Positions 17,178 through 27,477 of a DNA stretch of 64,000 bases are shown here, one piece after another. Made by a program: the position numbers and the translations under genes. Each line of letters opens with the position of its first letter. The stretch's first letter is position 1. The DNA is from Roseivirga seohaensis (GTDB lineage: Bacteria; Bacteroidota; Bacteroidia; Cytophagales; Cyclobacteriaceae), in NCBI RefSeq assembly GCF_001592945.1, contig NZ_LRPB01000047.1:186001-250000 (forward strand), read 5' to 3'. Under the pieces are notes generated by a model. The model was not told the origin of the DNA, did not search any database, and worked only from the letters and a program-made list of their open reading frames with translations.

Positions 17178-19211
17178 TTATTTAAGTAAACCAGCTCTTC
17201 TTAATAGGGCCTTAACATCTGGCTCTTGGCCTCTGAATCTTTTGTACAGAGTCATTGGGTGCTCCGAACCTCCCTTAGATAAAATGTTGTCCTTAAACTT
17301 GTTGGCTATTTCTTTATTGAAAATTCCATTCTCTTTGAAATACTCAAAAGCATCTGCGTCTAATACTTCGGCCCATTTATAACTGTAATAGCCAGCCGAA
17401 TACCCGCCTTGGAAAATATGAGAGAACGAGCAGCTCATATTAGTTCCGTCAATGGGAGCGAGCACCTCGGTATTTTTTAAAATATCTCTTTCAAAATCAG
17501 ATACGCTAGTAACGCTTGAATTGTCTTGCCCGTGCCAAGCCATATCTAGTTTACCAAAACCTAACTGACGCATGGTTTGGTATCCTTCCAAGAAATTGGC
17601 GCTTTCCTTAATTTTTTCAACTAGTGACTCAGGAATGGTTTCTCCTGTTTCGTAATGCTTCGCGAAAAGGTCTAAGCATTCCTTTTCATAACACCAGTTT
17701 TCTAGAATTTGAGAAGGAAGTTCAACGAAGTCCCAGTAAACACTTGGCCCCGACAGGCTTTCATATTGAACATTGGAAAGCATTCCATGCAACGCATGAC
17801 CAAATTCATGAAAAAGCGTAGTTACTTCGTTAAAAGTGAGGAGGGAAGGTTTACTTTTTCCTGGCTTAGTAAAGTTGCAAACGTTTGAAACCAAGGGGCG
17901 GTGATCGCCTTTTTCATCTTTGTATTGCCCAGCGAAAAGTGTCATCCAAGCGCCAGCGCGTTTGCCTGGTCGTGGAAAGAAATCGGCATAGAAAATTGCC
18001 ATGTGCTCACCTTTTTCGTTTTTTACTTCATAGGCTGTAACATCAGGGTGGTATACTTCAATTTCATCATTCTTCTTGAATGTCAAGCCATAGAGCTTTT
18101 GCGCAGTTTGGAAAACTCCATCAACTACGTTTTCAAGCTTAAAGTACGGTTTTAGCATTTCATCATCAATGCTGTATTTTTCCATTTTGAGCTTTTCGGA
18201 ATAGTAACCGAAATCCCATCGTTCTAATTTATCTATGCCATCTAGTTTCTTGGCAAAGTCTTCTACTTCTTTCACATCATTTTTAGCTGCTTCAATTCCA
18301 TGTTTCTGAATTTCATCTAAGAAATCGAGCACTTTTTTAGGCGACTCAGCCATGCGCTCTTCCAAAACAAAATCGGCATGAGTTTTATAACCAAGTAGTT
18401 TAGCGCGTTCGTTTCTGAGTTTTACAATTGCCTTTACGGTTTCTTGGTTATCTAGCTCATCGCCTTTAAAGGCTTTTGATGAAAAAGCTATGCTTAACTC
18501 TTTTCGCAGTGCTCGGTTTGCAGCGTAAGTCATAAAAGGAACATAACTTGGGTAATCAAGCGTAATCACCCATTTGCCTTCATGCCCCTTGTCAATCGCA
18601 TCTTGAGCGGCTTGCTCAATGGCGTAATCTGGTAAACCTTTAAGGTCGTCCTCGTTATCAATTACCAATGCATATTTATTGGTTTCGGCCAATACATGGT
18701 CGCCAAACTGTAAGGAAAGTTTAGAAAGTTCAACATCAATATTGCGGAGTTTTTGTTTTTGATCATCATTCAATAAGGCTCCGTTTCTTACAAACCCTTT
18801 ATAAGTTTTATCAAGCAAGGTGTTTTGTTCCGCAGTAAGTTTTGTTCTGTCTTCATTCTCATAAACAAACTTTACTTTATTGAAGAGCTCCTCATTTAAA
18901 AGGATGTCGTTAGAGAACTCAGTAAGCAGCGGAGAGATTTCTCTGGCAATTGCCTGCATTTCTTCATTGGTTTCAGCTGAATTCAAGTTGAAAAAGATAG
19001 AAGAAGCTCTATCCAGCTGCTTTCCCGAAAACTCTAGGGTTTCTACCGTATTTTTAAAATTAGGCGTTTCACCGAGCTTATTGATATTCTCAACTTCAAT
19101 CTTTGCTTGATTAATCAAGGCTTCAATTGCTGGCTGATAATGTTCGTTTTTGATTCGCGAAAAATATGGTGTCTGAAATGGGTTGTTATTATTTTCAATA
19201 AGGGGATTCAT
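17178..19211 (-). CDS. M3-family oligopeptidase / peptidyl-dipeptidase
   Basis: A zinc metallopeptidase of 677 residues that degrades short peptides in the cytoplasm. The catalytic motif HEFGH is at residues 468-472 in TLFHEFGHALHGMLS, and a third zinc ligand Glu is likely in the following FVELPSQILENW helix. The ATG at 19211 (MNPLIENNNNPFQTPYF) is preferred over a TTG 42 nt upstream because the family starts at this point. No signal peptide was seen. Length fits the oligopeptidase A/Dcp type (about 680). It is monocistronic and followed by a clear terminator. Confidence 0.93.
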   Translation of the reverse strand: MNPLIENNNNPFQTPYFSRIKNEHYQPAIEALINQAKIEVENINKLGETPNFKNTVETLEFSGKQLDRASSIFFNLNSAETNEEMQAIAREISPLLTEFSNDILLNEELFNKVKFVYENEDRTKLTAEQNTLLDKTYKGFVRNGALLNDDQKQKLRNIDVELSKLSLQFGDHVLAETNKYALVIDNEDDLKGLPDYAIEQAAQDAIDKGHEGKWVITLDYPSYVPFMTYAANRALRKELSIAFSSKAFKGDELDNQETVKAIVKLRNERAKLLGYKTHADFVLEERMAESPKKVLDFLDEIQKHGIEAAKNDVKEVEDFAKKLDGIDKLERWDFGYYSEKLKMEKYSIDDEMLKPYFKLENVVDGVFQTAQKLYGLTFKKNDEIEVYHPDVTAYEVKNEKGEHMAIFYADFFPRPGKRAGAWMTLFAGQYKDEKGDHRPLVSNVCNFTKPGKSKPSLLTFNEVTTLFHEFGHALHGMLSNVQYESLSGPSVYWDFVELPSQILENWCYEKECLDLFAKHYETGETIPESLVEKIKESANFLEGYQTMRQLGFGKLDMAWHGQDNSSVTSVSDFERDILKNTEVLAPIDGTNMSCSFSHIFQGGYSAGYYSYKWAEVLDADAFEYFKENGIFNKEIANKFKDNILSKGGSEHPMTLYKRFRGQEPDVKALLRRAGLLK

Positions 19212-19614
19212 CTGAATTCTTTTTATCTGTTTGAACACTGCAATATTAACCAACTCAAAATAGAAGCGGTTTCTTATTCTCTAAAAAGTTTTAAGAGAAT
19301 CGACTTAGTTGAGGAGTTGTATTTTAACAAGTGGTTGAGTGTTTTTATAATGAATACTGTCTGTATTTTACTGCTGAGTTGAATTATATCGTGCTATTGT
19401 GAGTGTGTTTTTTTGAAGGTGTTTTCATGTTGAAAAACAAAATAAAAATAAATAATTAATAACAGGTAGGGTGCGAACTAATATGGGAGTAATTCAGTTT
19501 TTCAAACACAAAAAAATGCGTTTCACACGGAAAAATTATTTTCAATTAAACTGAATCCAGTCTTACTGATTAAGCCGTATGTGTAATCTTGAAAACGCTA
19601 ACCAATAATCTTTA
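19212..19614. other. Gene-free spacer upstream of the first T9SS surface protein
   Basis: About 400 nt of AT-rich sequence with no credible gene. A sequence TAATCTTG at 19584-19591, one mismatch from TAnnTTTG, lies 23 nt before the ATG at 19615 and may be the -7 element of the surface-protein gene. No repeat, tRNA or terminator was found here. Confidence 0.4.
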
Positions 19615-22600
19615 ATGAGGTTTTTTACTTTCGCCTTTTACCTTCTTTTCTTATTCCCTTTTTATCTGGCCGCACAAGGAAACTTTGTTTCCAATAGTTC
19701 TGGAGAGTGGAAATCCAAATCTACATGGACTTTAGTCAGTGGTTCTGATGCTAATGAAGTACCTGATGATGATGATAATGTTATTATTCAATCTGGGCAT
19801 ACTATTACTATTTCCGGTAATGAAGCTGGAAATAATCTCGTTTTTAATGGAGGAACCATTGCCTTTAATAGTAATAGAACACTTACGCTTAATGGAAATG
19901 TAACTATGACGGCCAGTTCGTCTATTACAGGCTATAGTAACTCACATGTATTTAATGTTTTGGGTAACTTAACTGTAAGTAGTGGTAATACGCTTTCAGT
20001 TGGAGCCGTTAAATTTGAGATTCAAGGCACAACTACGGTTAACGGAACCTTAGCTATTACTGGTTATAGCGCTAAACCGCGAAACTTTGGAAACCTTATT
20101 ATTAATAGTGGTGCTACGATGACAGTAAGTGGTCAAGACCTCTATACTTTTAGCGGTAATGTGACAAATAATGGAACCTTTACCGCCAACGATCAAACCG
20201 AGTTTCGATTTGTAAGTGCCACAGGCACGATTGGAGGAGCAAACCCAATGAGTATGTATAAGGTGGTTTTTAACTCTCCAGCCAATTATACAAATAATGG
20301 AAATTTGGTGGTTAGGAATGACATGTCGGGCACGGGTAGCTTTACCAACGGAGCTGGCGGAAACCTTGAGTTACAGAACGGAGGGCCTTTTACAGTAAGC
20401 ACATTCAACGCTTCTGCCACTGGCAATACTATAACGTATACAGGTTATGGAAGTCCCACATCGTTCTCTGGTAACTATTATAACCTCGTTCTTAATAAGT
20501 CTAGTGGTAGCTTAAGCTTTGGTAGTAGCTTGTCTGTTTTGAATGACCTTACTATTCAAGATGGTATTCTTCAAGTAAATGCGGTTACACTAACCATAGG
20601 GAATGATTTAATAATTGAAGATGGGGAATTTACACCAGACAATGCATCTGCAATTGTGAATATTGGAGGAGACTTTGTTGGCACTGGTGGTCAATACGAT
20701 CACAACAATGGAGATGTGAATGTTACGGGTAACGTAGATATTTCTGGTACAGAGTTTTTGTTTAGTGGTGCCTCTTCTACCTTAGATGCAGGCTCTTTCA
20801 CCATGAATAATGCAGCCATTACTTTTAGTAGTGGTACTATTACTACAACAGGAAATTACACCCTGAACGGAACAAGTAACTTAATTGTCAATAATGCAGC
20901 AGCTACACTATCTGTTGGAGGTGAGTTTTCTTTGGTGAGTGGCACAACAAACCTTAGCCGAGGTAATTTTTCAGCAGGGTCAATTAACGTAGCAGCAGGC
21001 AAAGAGCTTGTACTAGGAAATATTACAACTACTGTAACAGGAACAACCACGATAAACGGCACAATAACTTTTAATTCATCTGGTAGCTCTAAGAGTTTTA
21101 ATTCAATTTTGGTGAATTCTGGTGGTTCTTGGGCGGTTACTCAACCCAATAACTTTACAGTTTCAGGAAATATAACCAACAATGGGTCTTTCACTAGTCC
21201 TAGTTATGGAAGTAGTATTTACACATTGTCAAGTACTTCGGGTAGTTTGAACGGTTCTGGAAACCTTTCACTTCGAGATATTCTTATTAACAGTCCGGCC
21301 AGTTATACAAACAATACGGATTTAACGGTAGGGGGTACTTTAAACGGTTCTGGAACATTTATTAATGGGGCAGGAGCCACTTTAAGGTATCAGGGTGATA
21401 ATAGTGCTGGTTCAAATTTCACTATTTCAAATTTTACGGCCTCAGCTACTGGAAATACAGTAGTATATGGTGCTGCTTCATCGAGTCAGAGATGGAGGGC
21501 AACAAGCAGCGCTAATAATGATTACTATAATGTGACTTTAGATTTTACTGGAACGGGAGACTATCAGCGACTTCAGTTGGTAAATAATGTACGTGTAAAT
21601 GGCACTTTAAATATCATTGCGGGCGATCCGGTGTTGAATACTTACAACCTAGAATTAGCTGCTGGAGCAAGCGTTACTGGAGGAAATGCCACAGAATATA
21701 TTAGACAAAATAGCTCGGGCGTAATTCGAAAGTATTTTTCGGCAACGGGTCAATCGGTATATCTTCCAATGGGAGACGATAACGATTTCTCACCTATTAC
21801 TAATTTCACCTTAAATGGAGGTACTCTTGGTGCTAACCCTTATGTAAATTTTAGCGTCACAGATGCCAACCATCCAAATAGAAACACAGACAATACTGCT
21901 TCTGGAGGAGACGATGACGGAACCACAGCAGTAGCCTATTTGAGTAGATACTGGACTGTGACTGGCAATGACATTGCAAACCCATCCTTTAGCGCTACCT
22001 ATCAATATGTAGATGCAGACGTAACAGGTACAGAATCGGATATGGTGGCTGCACTCAGACGAACTAGAACTGGTGGAATGGGGCCAGTTTTAGATTGGAC
22101 AGAAGCCGGAACAGTTAATCCTACAACTAATACGGTATCGTTAAACAGTGGCGATGGATTTGGCGATATGTATGCGATGGACAATACCGATAGTCGTTTG
22201 CCAATTGTATTGTTATCATTTACTGCCGAAGTTAAAAAAGCTAAGGTTCAATTGTCATGGTCTACCGCGTCAGAATTGAACAATGATTTCTTTACCATAG
22301 AGCGTTCTCAAAATGGACTTGATTTTGAGCCTATCCTATTTATTTCGGGTAAAGGAACAAGTGAAAAAACCAACACTTATACCGCATTTGATGATTTACC
22401 TATTACTGGTAGAAATTACTATCGATTAAAACAGACAGATTTTAATGGGGCTTTTGAATATTCAGAGGTGGTTAGTGTAATGAATGCCACTGTCTTTGAA
22501 AAAAGTTCTGAATTAAGAGTGTACCCTAATGCTGTTTATCGAGGAAATGACCTTAATATTCAACATGCACAAATTGGCAATGAGATTGTTATTTTGACCT

Positions 22601-22758
22601 TGATATCTCTTAACTCTTCTGAAATTCTAGAGATTACTAAAAAGGGAGAAGATGGGTATATAAAGTTTCAAACTCCAAATACTTTAAAATCAGGCGTCTA
22701 TATTTTGAAAGTGGTAAACGGAAGCTTTACAGAGTCGCTGAAGGTGTTAATTAAGTAG
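19615..22758 (+). CDS. Large T9SS-secreted surface protein with beta-solenoid-like repeats (paralogue 1)
   Basis: A 1047-residue exported protein. It has a signal peptide (MRFFTFAFYLLFLFPFYLAA) and an N-terminal module common in Bacteroidota surface proteins (GEWKSKSTWTLVSG, then DDNVIIQSGHTITI). The body is made of irregular beta-strand repeats of the form LTVSSGNTLSVGAV and ITNNGSFT, rich in Ser, Thr, Asn and Gly. Near residue 860 begins LPIVLLSFTAEVKKAKVQLS, the usual domain before the sorting signal, with ERSQNG and YYRLKQTDFNG. The C-terminus (VYPNAV to SGVYILKVVNGSFTESLKV) is a type A T9SS sorting domain. A close paralogue follows 207 nt downstream. Function is probably adhesion or cell-surface structure (inference). 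Confidence 0.88.
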   Translation: MRFFTFAFYLLFLFPFYLAAQGNFVSNSSGEWKSKSTWTLVSGSDANEVPDDDDNVIIQSGHTITISGNEAGNNLVFNGGTIAFNSNRTLTLNGNVTMTASSSITGYSNSHVFNVLGNLTVSSGNTLSVGAVKFEIQGTTTVNGTLAITGYSAKPRNFGNLIINSGATMTVSGQDLYTFSGNVTNNGTFTANDQTEFRFVSATGTIGGANPMSMYKVVFNSPANYTNNGNLVVRNDMSGTGSFTNGAGGNLELQNGGPFTVSTFNASATGNTITYTGYGSPTSFSGNYYNLVLNKSSGSLSFGSSLSVLNDLTIQDGILQVNAVTLTIGNDLIIEDGEFTPDNASAIVNIGGDFVGTGGQYDHNNGDVNVTGNVDISGTEFLFSGASSTLDAGSFTMNNAAITFSSGTITTTGNYTLNGTSNLIVNNAAATLSVGGEFSLVSGTTNLSRGNFSAGSINVAAGKELVLGNITTTVTGTTTINGTITFNSSGSSKSFNSILVNSGGSWAVTQPNNFTVSGNITNNGSFTSPSYGSSIYTLSSTSGSLNGSGNLSLRDILINSPASYTNNTDLTVGGTLNGSGTFINGAGATLRYQGDNSAGSNFTISNFTASATGNTVVYGAASSSQRWRATSSANNDYYNVTLDFTGTGDYQRLQLVNNVRVNGTLNIIAGDPVLNTYNLELAAGASVTGGNATEYIRQNSSGVIRKYFSATGQSVYLPMGDDNDFSPITNFTLNGGTLGANPYVNFSVTDANHPNRNTDNTASGGDDDGTTAVAYLSRYWTVTGNDIANPSFSATYQYVDADVTGTESDMVAALRRTRTGGMGPVLDWTEAGTVNPTTNTVSLNSGDGFGDMYAMDNTDSRLPIVLLSFTAEVKKAKVQLSWSTASELNNDFFTIERSQNGLDFEPILFISGKGTSEKTNTYTAFDDLPITGRNYYRLKQTDFNGAFEYSEVVSVMNATVFEKSSELRVYPNAVYRGNDLNIQHAQIGNEIVILTLISLNSSEILEITKKGEDGYIKFQTPNTLKSGVYILKVVNGSFTESLKVLIK

Positions 22759-22965
22759 TTAACAAAGACCTCTAGACTAACTTTTTTGGTAATTCTCTGT
22801 TTAGAAAGTCCGAATATTTTTTGTTCTTTTACGCTGAGAACCTCGATTGTCTTAGTAAACTCAATGCGTCTTTCACCGCACTACTCACTTTTGAGCTTAT
22901 TAGACGACTATTATTTCCTAGCACTAGTGCTGAATTAACCATTTAGATTAAATACCGAAACTGCT

Positions 22966-25900
22966 GTGAAGTTTATTTTTACATTCACATTTTTTGTGTG
23001 TACTGTTATTTGTAGTGCTCAAGCGAATTTTCAGAGCAATGTTGCTTCAGGCAACTGGACTGCCCCTGGAAGTTGGCTTTTAGTCAGTGGATCAGACGCT
23101 GATGGTATTCCTGATAGTAACGACAATGTTACCATTCAAACTGGGCACACCATAAACATTGCTACCACCACCCCCCAAAACTGTAACAATCTCACTATTG
23201 ATAGAGGTACGTTAGCATATACGGCAGGTACAGGAAGGTTAAATGTACGAGGTGATTTTGTGGCCAATTCAACGGTTGGCACTCGTGCTAGATTGTCTGG
23301 TTCTTCCAATAATCATCGTATCGTAATAACTGGCAGTTCTACAGTAAATGCTTCTAGTCACCTCGAAGTAATTGCCGTCAGAATTACAGCAAATGGCCCA
23401 ACGGTACTCAGCGGCTTACTCGAGTTCACCACGGCCCAAGCTTCAAATAATGTTTATACTGATTTAACTATTAACGGAAGCGGTACTTGGACCAATAACT
23501 CTACCCAAAACTTTACATTTACCGGTTCTATTTTAAATAATAGCGGAAATGCTATGACACCATGCTCAACCGTGGATGGTTGTAATTATATTCTTAATGG
23601 AGATGGAGAGAGTATTGGTGGTACGGGCACAAATACATTGACTAGACTTGTAATTAATGATCCAGTAACCATAACAAACGATGGTACTTTGGTGATGACT
23701 GACGACATAGTAGGCTCAGGTACTTTGAATAATGACGGCTCTATTACAGTAAATACCCATGCCGGTGGTGCAAATTTCACATTGGATAACTGGGATCTAA
23801 ATAATCCAGGAAGCTCTTTCACCTACCAAGGAACCACCAATGAAACACTTGATATTACTTTTCCATTTTATGATTTAGTAGTCAACATGGATAATGGCGT
23901 TTTGCTTCAAGTACTAAATAACGATGTGTCGGTTGAGAATAACCTGACCATAAATTCCGGAGAAATGAGGGTGCGAGATAATAGAACCTTGGCCGTTACA
24001 GGTAATTTAAGTATTGCTGGTGCTAATGCTGAATTCTCGCCTTTCTCAACCAATAATACTGTAAATATTGGAGGAAACCTCTTGATGTCAGATGGTAACT
24101 ACGACCAAAATGAAGGGGATGTAAATGTAACAGGAGACATTATTCTGACGGGTGGAGCAATGATTATTTCTGAATCTGGAACTTCTACATTAGATGCCAC
24201 AGATATGACCATTACTGATGCTGCAGTAACACTTAGCAGTGGTACAATGACTATTTCTAACGCTGCTGGCGGATTGACCATAGATAGTGATGTGAACAAC
24301 GTGGCTATATTGAGCACATTAGATGTTGCAGGTCAAATTGACGTACAAAGTGGTACTACAATTCTTAATTCTGGAGCCGATGTTTCGGCTGGTTCAATAG
24401 CGATTTCTGGAGGGATTTTTAGACCAAATGATGCGACCGTTGTATTAGATGTTACTGGTAATATAACCACTTCAGCAACTGGTATTTATGATCAAAATGA
24501 TGGTGACGTAAACGTGTCAGGAGATTTCAATTTAACCAATGGTTCGGCTTTTTTAGATGGAGGGACTTTGGATGCCACAGACATGGCTATCGCTACAGGA
24601 GATGTTCAGTTAAGGGCTGGTACAATGAATGTTACAAATGCTACGGGTGGAATAAGTGTCAATTCAGGAAGGCTTGTAATGAACGGAGCTAATACGTTGA
24701 ATGTAACCAATGACTTGACTATTGCTGGTGGTGAATTGTTATTTAATGATAACACAGCTACAATTAATATTTCAGGCGATTTACTTATGTCATCAGGTGA
24801 ATATGACCATAACGATGGGGATATGAATATTTCTGGTGATATAACGATTACAGGTGGAGCTATGGATTTGAATGAAACAACAGCTTCAACCATAGATGCT
24901 ACCGATATGACCTTAGCTACAGGCACTGTTGACTTAAGAGCAGGAACCTTAACACTTACAAATGCTGCTGGAGGATTAACTGTAAATAGTGGTGCATTTA
25001 ATCAACTTGGCACAACCGTCAGTATTGCTGGAGACTTTGAGGTTAATGGAGGGACTGTTGACTCCAATACAGGTACTTTGACTTTCGTAAATATGGATAT
25101 TGCTACAGGTGGAGCAATGACTTTGGCCAATACTTCTATTACTTCTACGGGCACAATTACTGTTGACAATGGTAGTTTTACTATTGATGGAGCGGCAGGA
25201 TCTTACAACTTCAATAATATTGATGTAAACTCAAATGGATCTTGGTTGGTTACAGCCCCTTATTCACCAACTATCTCGGGTAATTTATCTAATGACGGCA
25301 CTTTTACAGGCTGTAACGGAGCAGGTTGTGTATATACACTGACCAGTGCTACAGGAACTATTTCCGGAACAGGAGCAATGAATACTATGTCTGACTTTTT
25401 AATTGACGCAGCTGCAAGCTATACCAACACAAACTCTGGCGGAGTAGATATATCTGATGCACTAGGTGGAACTGGGGCATTTATCAATGGAGCGAATGGA
25501 TCGATGCTTTATGGTGGTTCAAATGCAAACTTTACCATAAGCTCTTTTACTGCTTCGGCTGTGGGCAATACGGTTACCTACAATCGTACTGTGAGCAATC
25601 AGGAAATTCAACAAACCACAGACGCAGGAAATAATTATTACAATTTGGTTATAAATAAGGCTGATGGACAGGATGTTACAACTACTGCAGACATCACTAT
25701 AGATAATCAATTGACCATGACAGCAGGAGATATTATTATGGGAGGTCAAAATATAATTATGTCTCCAGGAGCAACAATTACTGGAGGAAATTCAATCAGT
25801 TATATTCAAGATAATGCAGGAGGAGTGCTTAGGTATGGCCTTTCAGCTTTGGGGACATTTTTCGTTCCAATTGGAGGCGATCAGTATTCTCCGATAACCC

Positions 25901-26838
25901 TTGTACTAACATCTGCTACAATAGGTGGTAGTGCTTCAATTGATTTTAGTATAACAGATTCAGCGCACCCTAACCGTGATAGAGATAATACTGGCGATTC
26001 ACCAGCAGGTGATGATGATGGTACTGCGGCAACAGACTATATAGAATTGTATTGGACAGTTTTAGGCAATAACATTACCAACCCGGTATACAATGCTAGT
26101 TTTATTTACGATGCATCAGACTTTACCCAATCCACAGAGAGTAATATGGTTGGGGTAGCCTACCGAACAATTGCAGGAGGTACTTTAGATTGGTTTGTAG
26201 GCGGAACTGTAAACCCAACCAACAATACGGTAACGGTGAGCGATGTACAGGGCTTTGGCGATTTATATGCTATGGATAATACCACCGAACGTTTGCCAAT
26301 TGTATTGCTTTCTTTCAATGCGTTTCCAGCAAAGGGCTTTGTCAATTTGAAATGGGTAACCGCCATTGAAGAAAACAATCAACTTTTCACCATTGAGCGA
26401 TCTGCAGACGCTAAAGAATTTACGCCAGTTTTATTTGTAGAAGGAGCAGGTACAACCACCGCTACAAGGTCATACAGCATATCAGATATGAATCCGGTTT
26501 TGGGCAGGTCATACTATAGGCTTAGGCAAACTGATTTTAACGGACAATTTGAGTATTCAGAAGTAATCAGTGTGGTTTATGAAGGAGTTAATACTTTCAG
26601 TTTTGGCCTGAAAGGAAACGTAATTACTACAGGTGAAAAACTTAGAGTTTGGTCTCAGAATGCCTTAGAGCTTCCTAAACTAATGATTAGAGATATTAAA
26701 GGAGAAATGCTTTTAAACAAAACACTTTCACCAGAACAGGGAGAAGTAGAAGAGACTAGTTTACTATCGGCTGGAATTTATTTCTTAACAGTTAGCCATT
26801 TAGGCAGGGTAGAAACAAAGAAGTTTATTGTTCGATAA
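22966..26838 (+). CDS. Large T9SS-secreted surface protein with beta-solenoid-like repeats (paralogue 2)
   Basis: A 1290-residue paralogue of the gene at 19615. It uses a GTG start at 22966, giving the signal peptide (M)KFIFTFTFFVCTVICSAQ. The same N-terminal module is present (GNWTAPGSWLLVSG, then DNVTIQTGHTINI), as are the pre-sorting domain (LPIVLLSFNAFPAKGFVNLK) and a degenerate T9SS type A C-terminus (SAGIYFLTVSHLGRVETKK). It is 243 residues longer than its neighbour, and the difference is roughly two extra copies of a repeat of about 110-125 residues (see the repeat at 24055). Four Cys residues in TPCSTVDGCNY and GCNGAGC could form disulfides. No partner gene besides the paralogue. Confidence 0.88.
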   Translation: MKFIFTFTFFVCTVICSAQANFQSNVASGNWTAPGSWLLVSGSDADGIPDSNDNVTIQTGHTINIATTTPQNCNNLTIDRGTLAYTAGTGRLNVRGDFVANSTVGTRARLSGSSNNHRIVITGSSTVNASSHLEVIAVRITANGPTVLSGLLEFTTAQASNNVYTDLTINGSGTWTNNSTQNFTFTGSILNNSGNAMTPCSTVDGCNYILNGDGESIGGTGTNTLTRLVINDPVTITNDGTLVMTDDIVGSGTLNNDGSITVNTHAGGANFTLDNWDLNNPGSSFTYQGTTNETLDITFPFYDLVVNMDNGVLLQVLNNDVSVENNLTINSGEMRVRDNRTLAVTGNLSIAGANAEFSPFSTNNTVNIGGNLLMSDGNYDQNEGDVNVTGDIILTGGAMIISESGTSTLDATDMTITDAAVTLSSGTMTISNAAGGLTIDSDVNNVAILSTLDVAGQIDVQSGTTILNSGADVSAGSIAISGGIFRPNDATVVLDVTGNITTSATGIYDQNDGDVNVSGDFNLTNGSAFLDGGTLDATDMAIATGDVQLRAGTMNVTNATGGISVNSGRLVMNGANTLNVTNDLTIAGGELLFNDNTATINISGDLLMSSGEYDHNDGDMNISGDITITGGAMDLNETTASTIDATDMTLATGTVDLRAGTLTLTNAAGGLTVNSGAFNQLGTTVSIAGDFEVNGGTVDSNTGTLTFVNMDIATGGAMTLANTSITSTGTITVDNGSFTIDGAAGSYNFNNIDVNSNGSWLVTAPYSPTISGNLSNDGTFTGCNGAGCVYTLTSATGTISGTGAMNTMSDFLIDAAASYTNTNSGGVDISDALGGTGAFINGANGSMLYGGSNANFTISSFTASAVGNTVTYNRTVSNQEIQQTTDAGNNYYNLVINKADGQDVTTTADITIDNQLTMTAGDIIMGGQNIIMSPGATITGGNSISYIQDNAGGVLRYGLSALGTFFVPIGGDQYSPITLVLTSATIGGSASIDFSITDSAHPNRDRDNTGDSPAGDDDGTAATDYIELYWTVLGNNITNPVYNASFIYDASDFTQSTESNMVGVAYRTIAGGTLDWFVGGTVNPTNNTVTVSDVQGFGDLYAMDNTTERLPIVLLSFNAFPAKGFVNLKWVTAIEENNQLFTIERSADAKEFTPVLFVEGAGTTTATRSYSISDMNPVLGRSYYRLRQTDFNGQFEYSEVISVVYEGVNTFSFGLKGNVITTGEKLRVWSQNALELPKLMIRDIKGEMLLNKTLSPEQGEVEETSLLSAGIYFLTVSHLGRVETKKFIVR
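24055..24990 (+). repeat. Three internal protein repeats in T9SS paralogue 2
   Basis: Three successive units share the core (N/D)GDVNVSGD - TGGAM - STLDATDMTI - SSGTMT - NAAGGLTVNS. They begin near 24061, 24439 and 24763, spaced 378 and 324 nt. Paralogue 1 has only one comparable unit (around 20650-20870; YDHNNGDVNVTGN, then STLDAGSFTMNN). The copies are diverged at the protein level, so this is not a recent DNA duplication. Confidence 0.7.
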
Positions 26839-26853
26839 ACGAATCGCGGTGGG

Positions 26854-27396
26854 TTAGTTTCCGAAGTTAGAATTACAAACGGTTATACTTTTAGTTCCGT
26901 TTAAATAGGCCTGATTTTGATCTACATTCAGTCCAATGTTCGTTGAGCCCAAAATTTCGTTTTCCAACGGTCCTGAAGCTTCAAAGTGGATTTTAATACT
27001 GCCATTGAAGTCCAAAAGGTCATTATAGTCAATGGTAGTGTTGTTATCCAACGACTCCAAAATGGTAACACTTTTACCAATTCCGTTCACCTCTTTTAAA
27101 GTGGTAAGATAAGTGGCTACATCTCCATTATCACTTAAGCTCCCAAAATGGAGATGAACTGGATGTTCAGCACCTGAAATCACATCGTTCAGAGTAATCT
27201 CTATTTGAGCTTTTCCATCATTCCGTTCTCTTATTGATAAAGTACCTGAAGTTGTATTTCCTTCAACGGAACCAGGGATTAAGGCCATTTCCATTTGGTT
27301 ACCCGTAAATTCAGAAAGCTCATTTCCAGAATCGTTACACGAGCTAACGAATAGAAGAGTGGATAAAATCAAACTACTTAGAAATGCCTTTTTCAT
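26854..27396 (-). CDS. Lipoprotein with CHRD-like / Cu-Zn SOD-like domain
   Basis: A 180-residue lipoprotein: MKKAFLSSLILSTLLFVSSC gives lipobox Cys20. The mature part has EGNTTSGTLSIRER, IEITLNDVISGAEHPVHLHFG and a Gly/Asp-rich stretch, which resemble the CHRD domain and the histidine cluster of Cu/Zn superoxide dismutases. Too few metal-binding histidines are visible to claim enzymatic activity. It is convergent with the T9SS gene (15-nt gap) and 81 nt downstream of trpS on the same strand. Confidence 0.7.
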   Translation of the reverse strand: MKKAFLSSLILSTLLFVSSCNDSGNELSEFTGNQMEMALIPGSVEGNTTSGTLSIRERNDGKAQIEITLNDVISGAEHPVHLHFGSLSDNGDVATYLTTLKEVNGIGKSVTILESLDNNTTIDYNDLLDFNGSIKIHFEASGPLENEILGSTNIGLNVDQNQAYLNGTKSITVCNSNFGN

Positions 27397-27477
27397 AATC
27401 CTTATTTTTTAACCAATTAACTAAACGACATGTGACTGACTTTGGTCTTTAATTAAGCAAGAATTTTATCATTTGGT

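Noticed and set aside
24606-24926. Open frame of 106 residues on the minus strand inside the second T9SS gene
   Set aside because: It is antisense to a clearly coding repeat region, with low-complexity Val/Ser/Ile composition and no start context. It is a shadow of the repeats.
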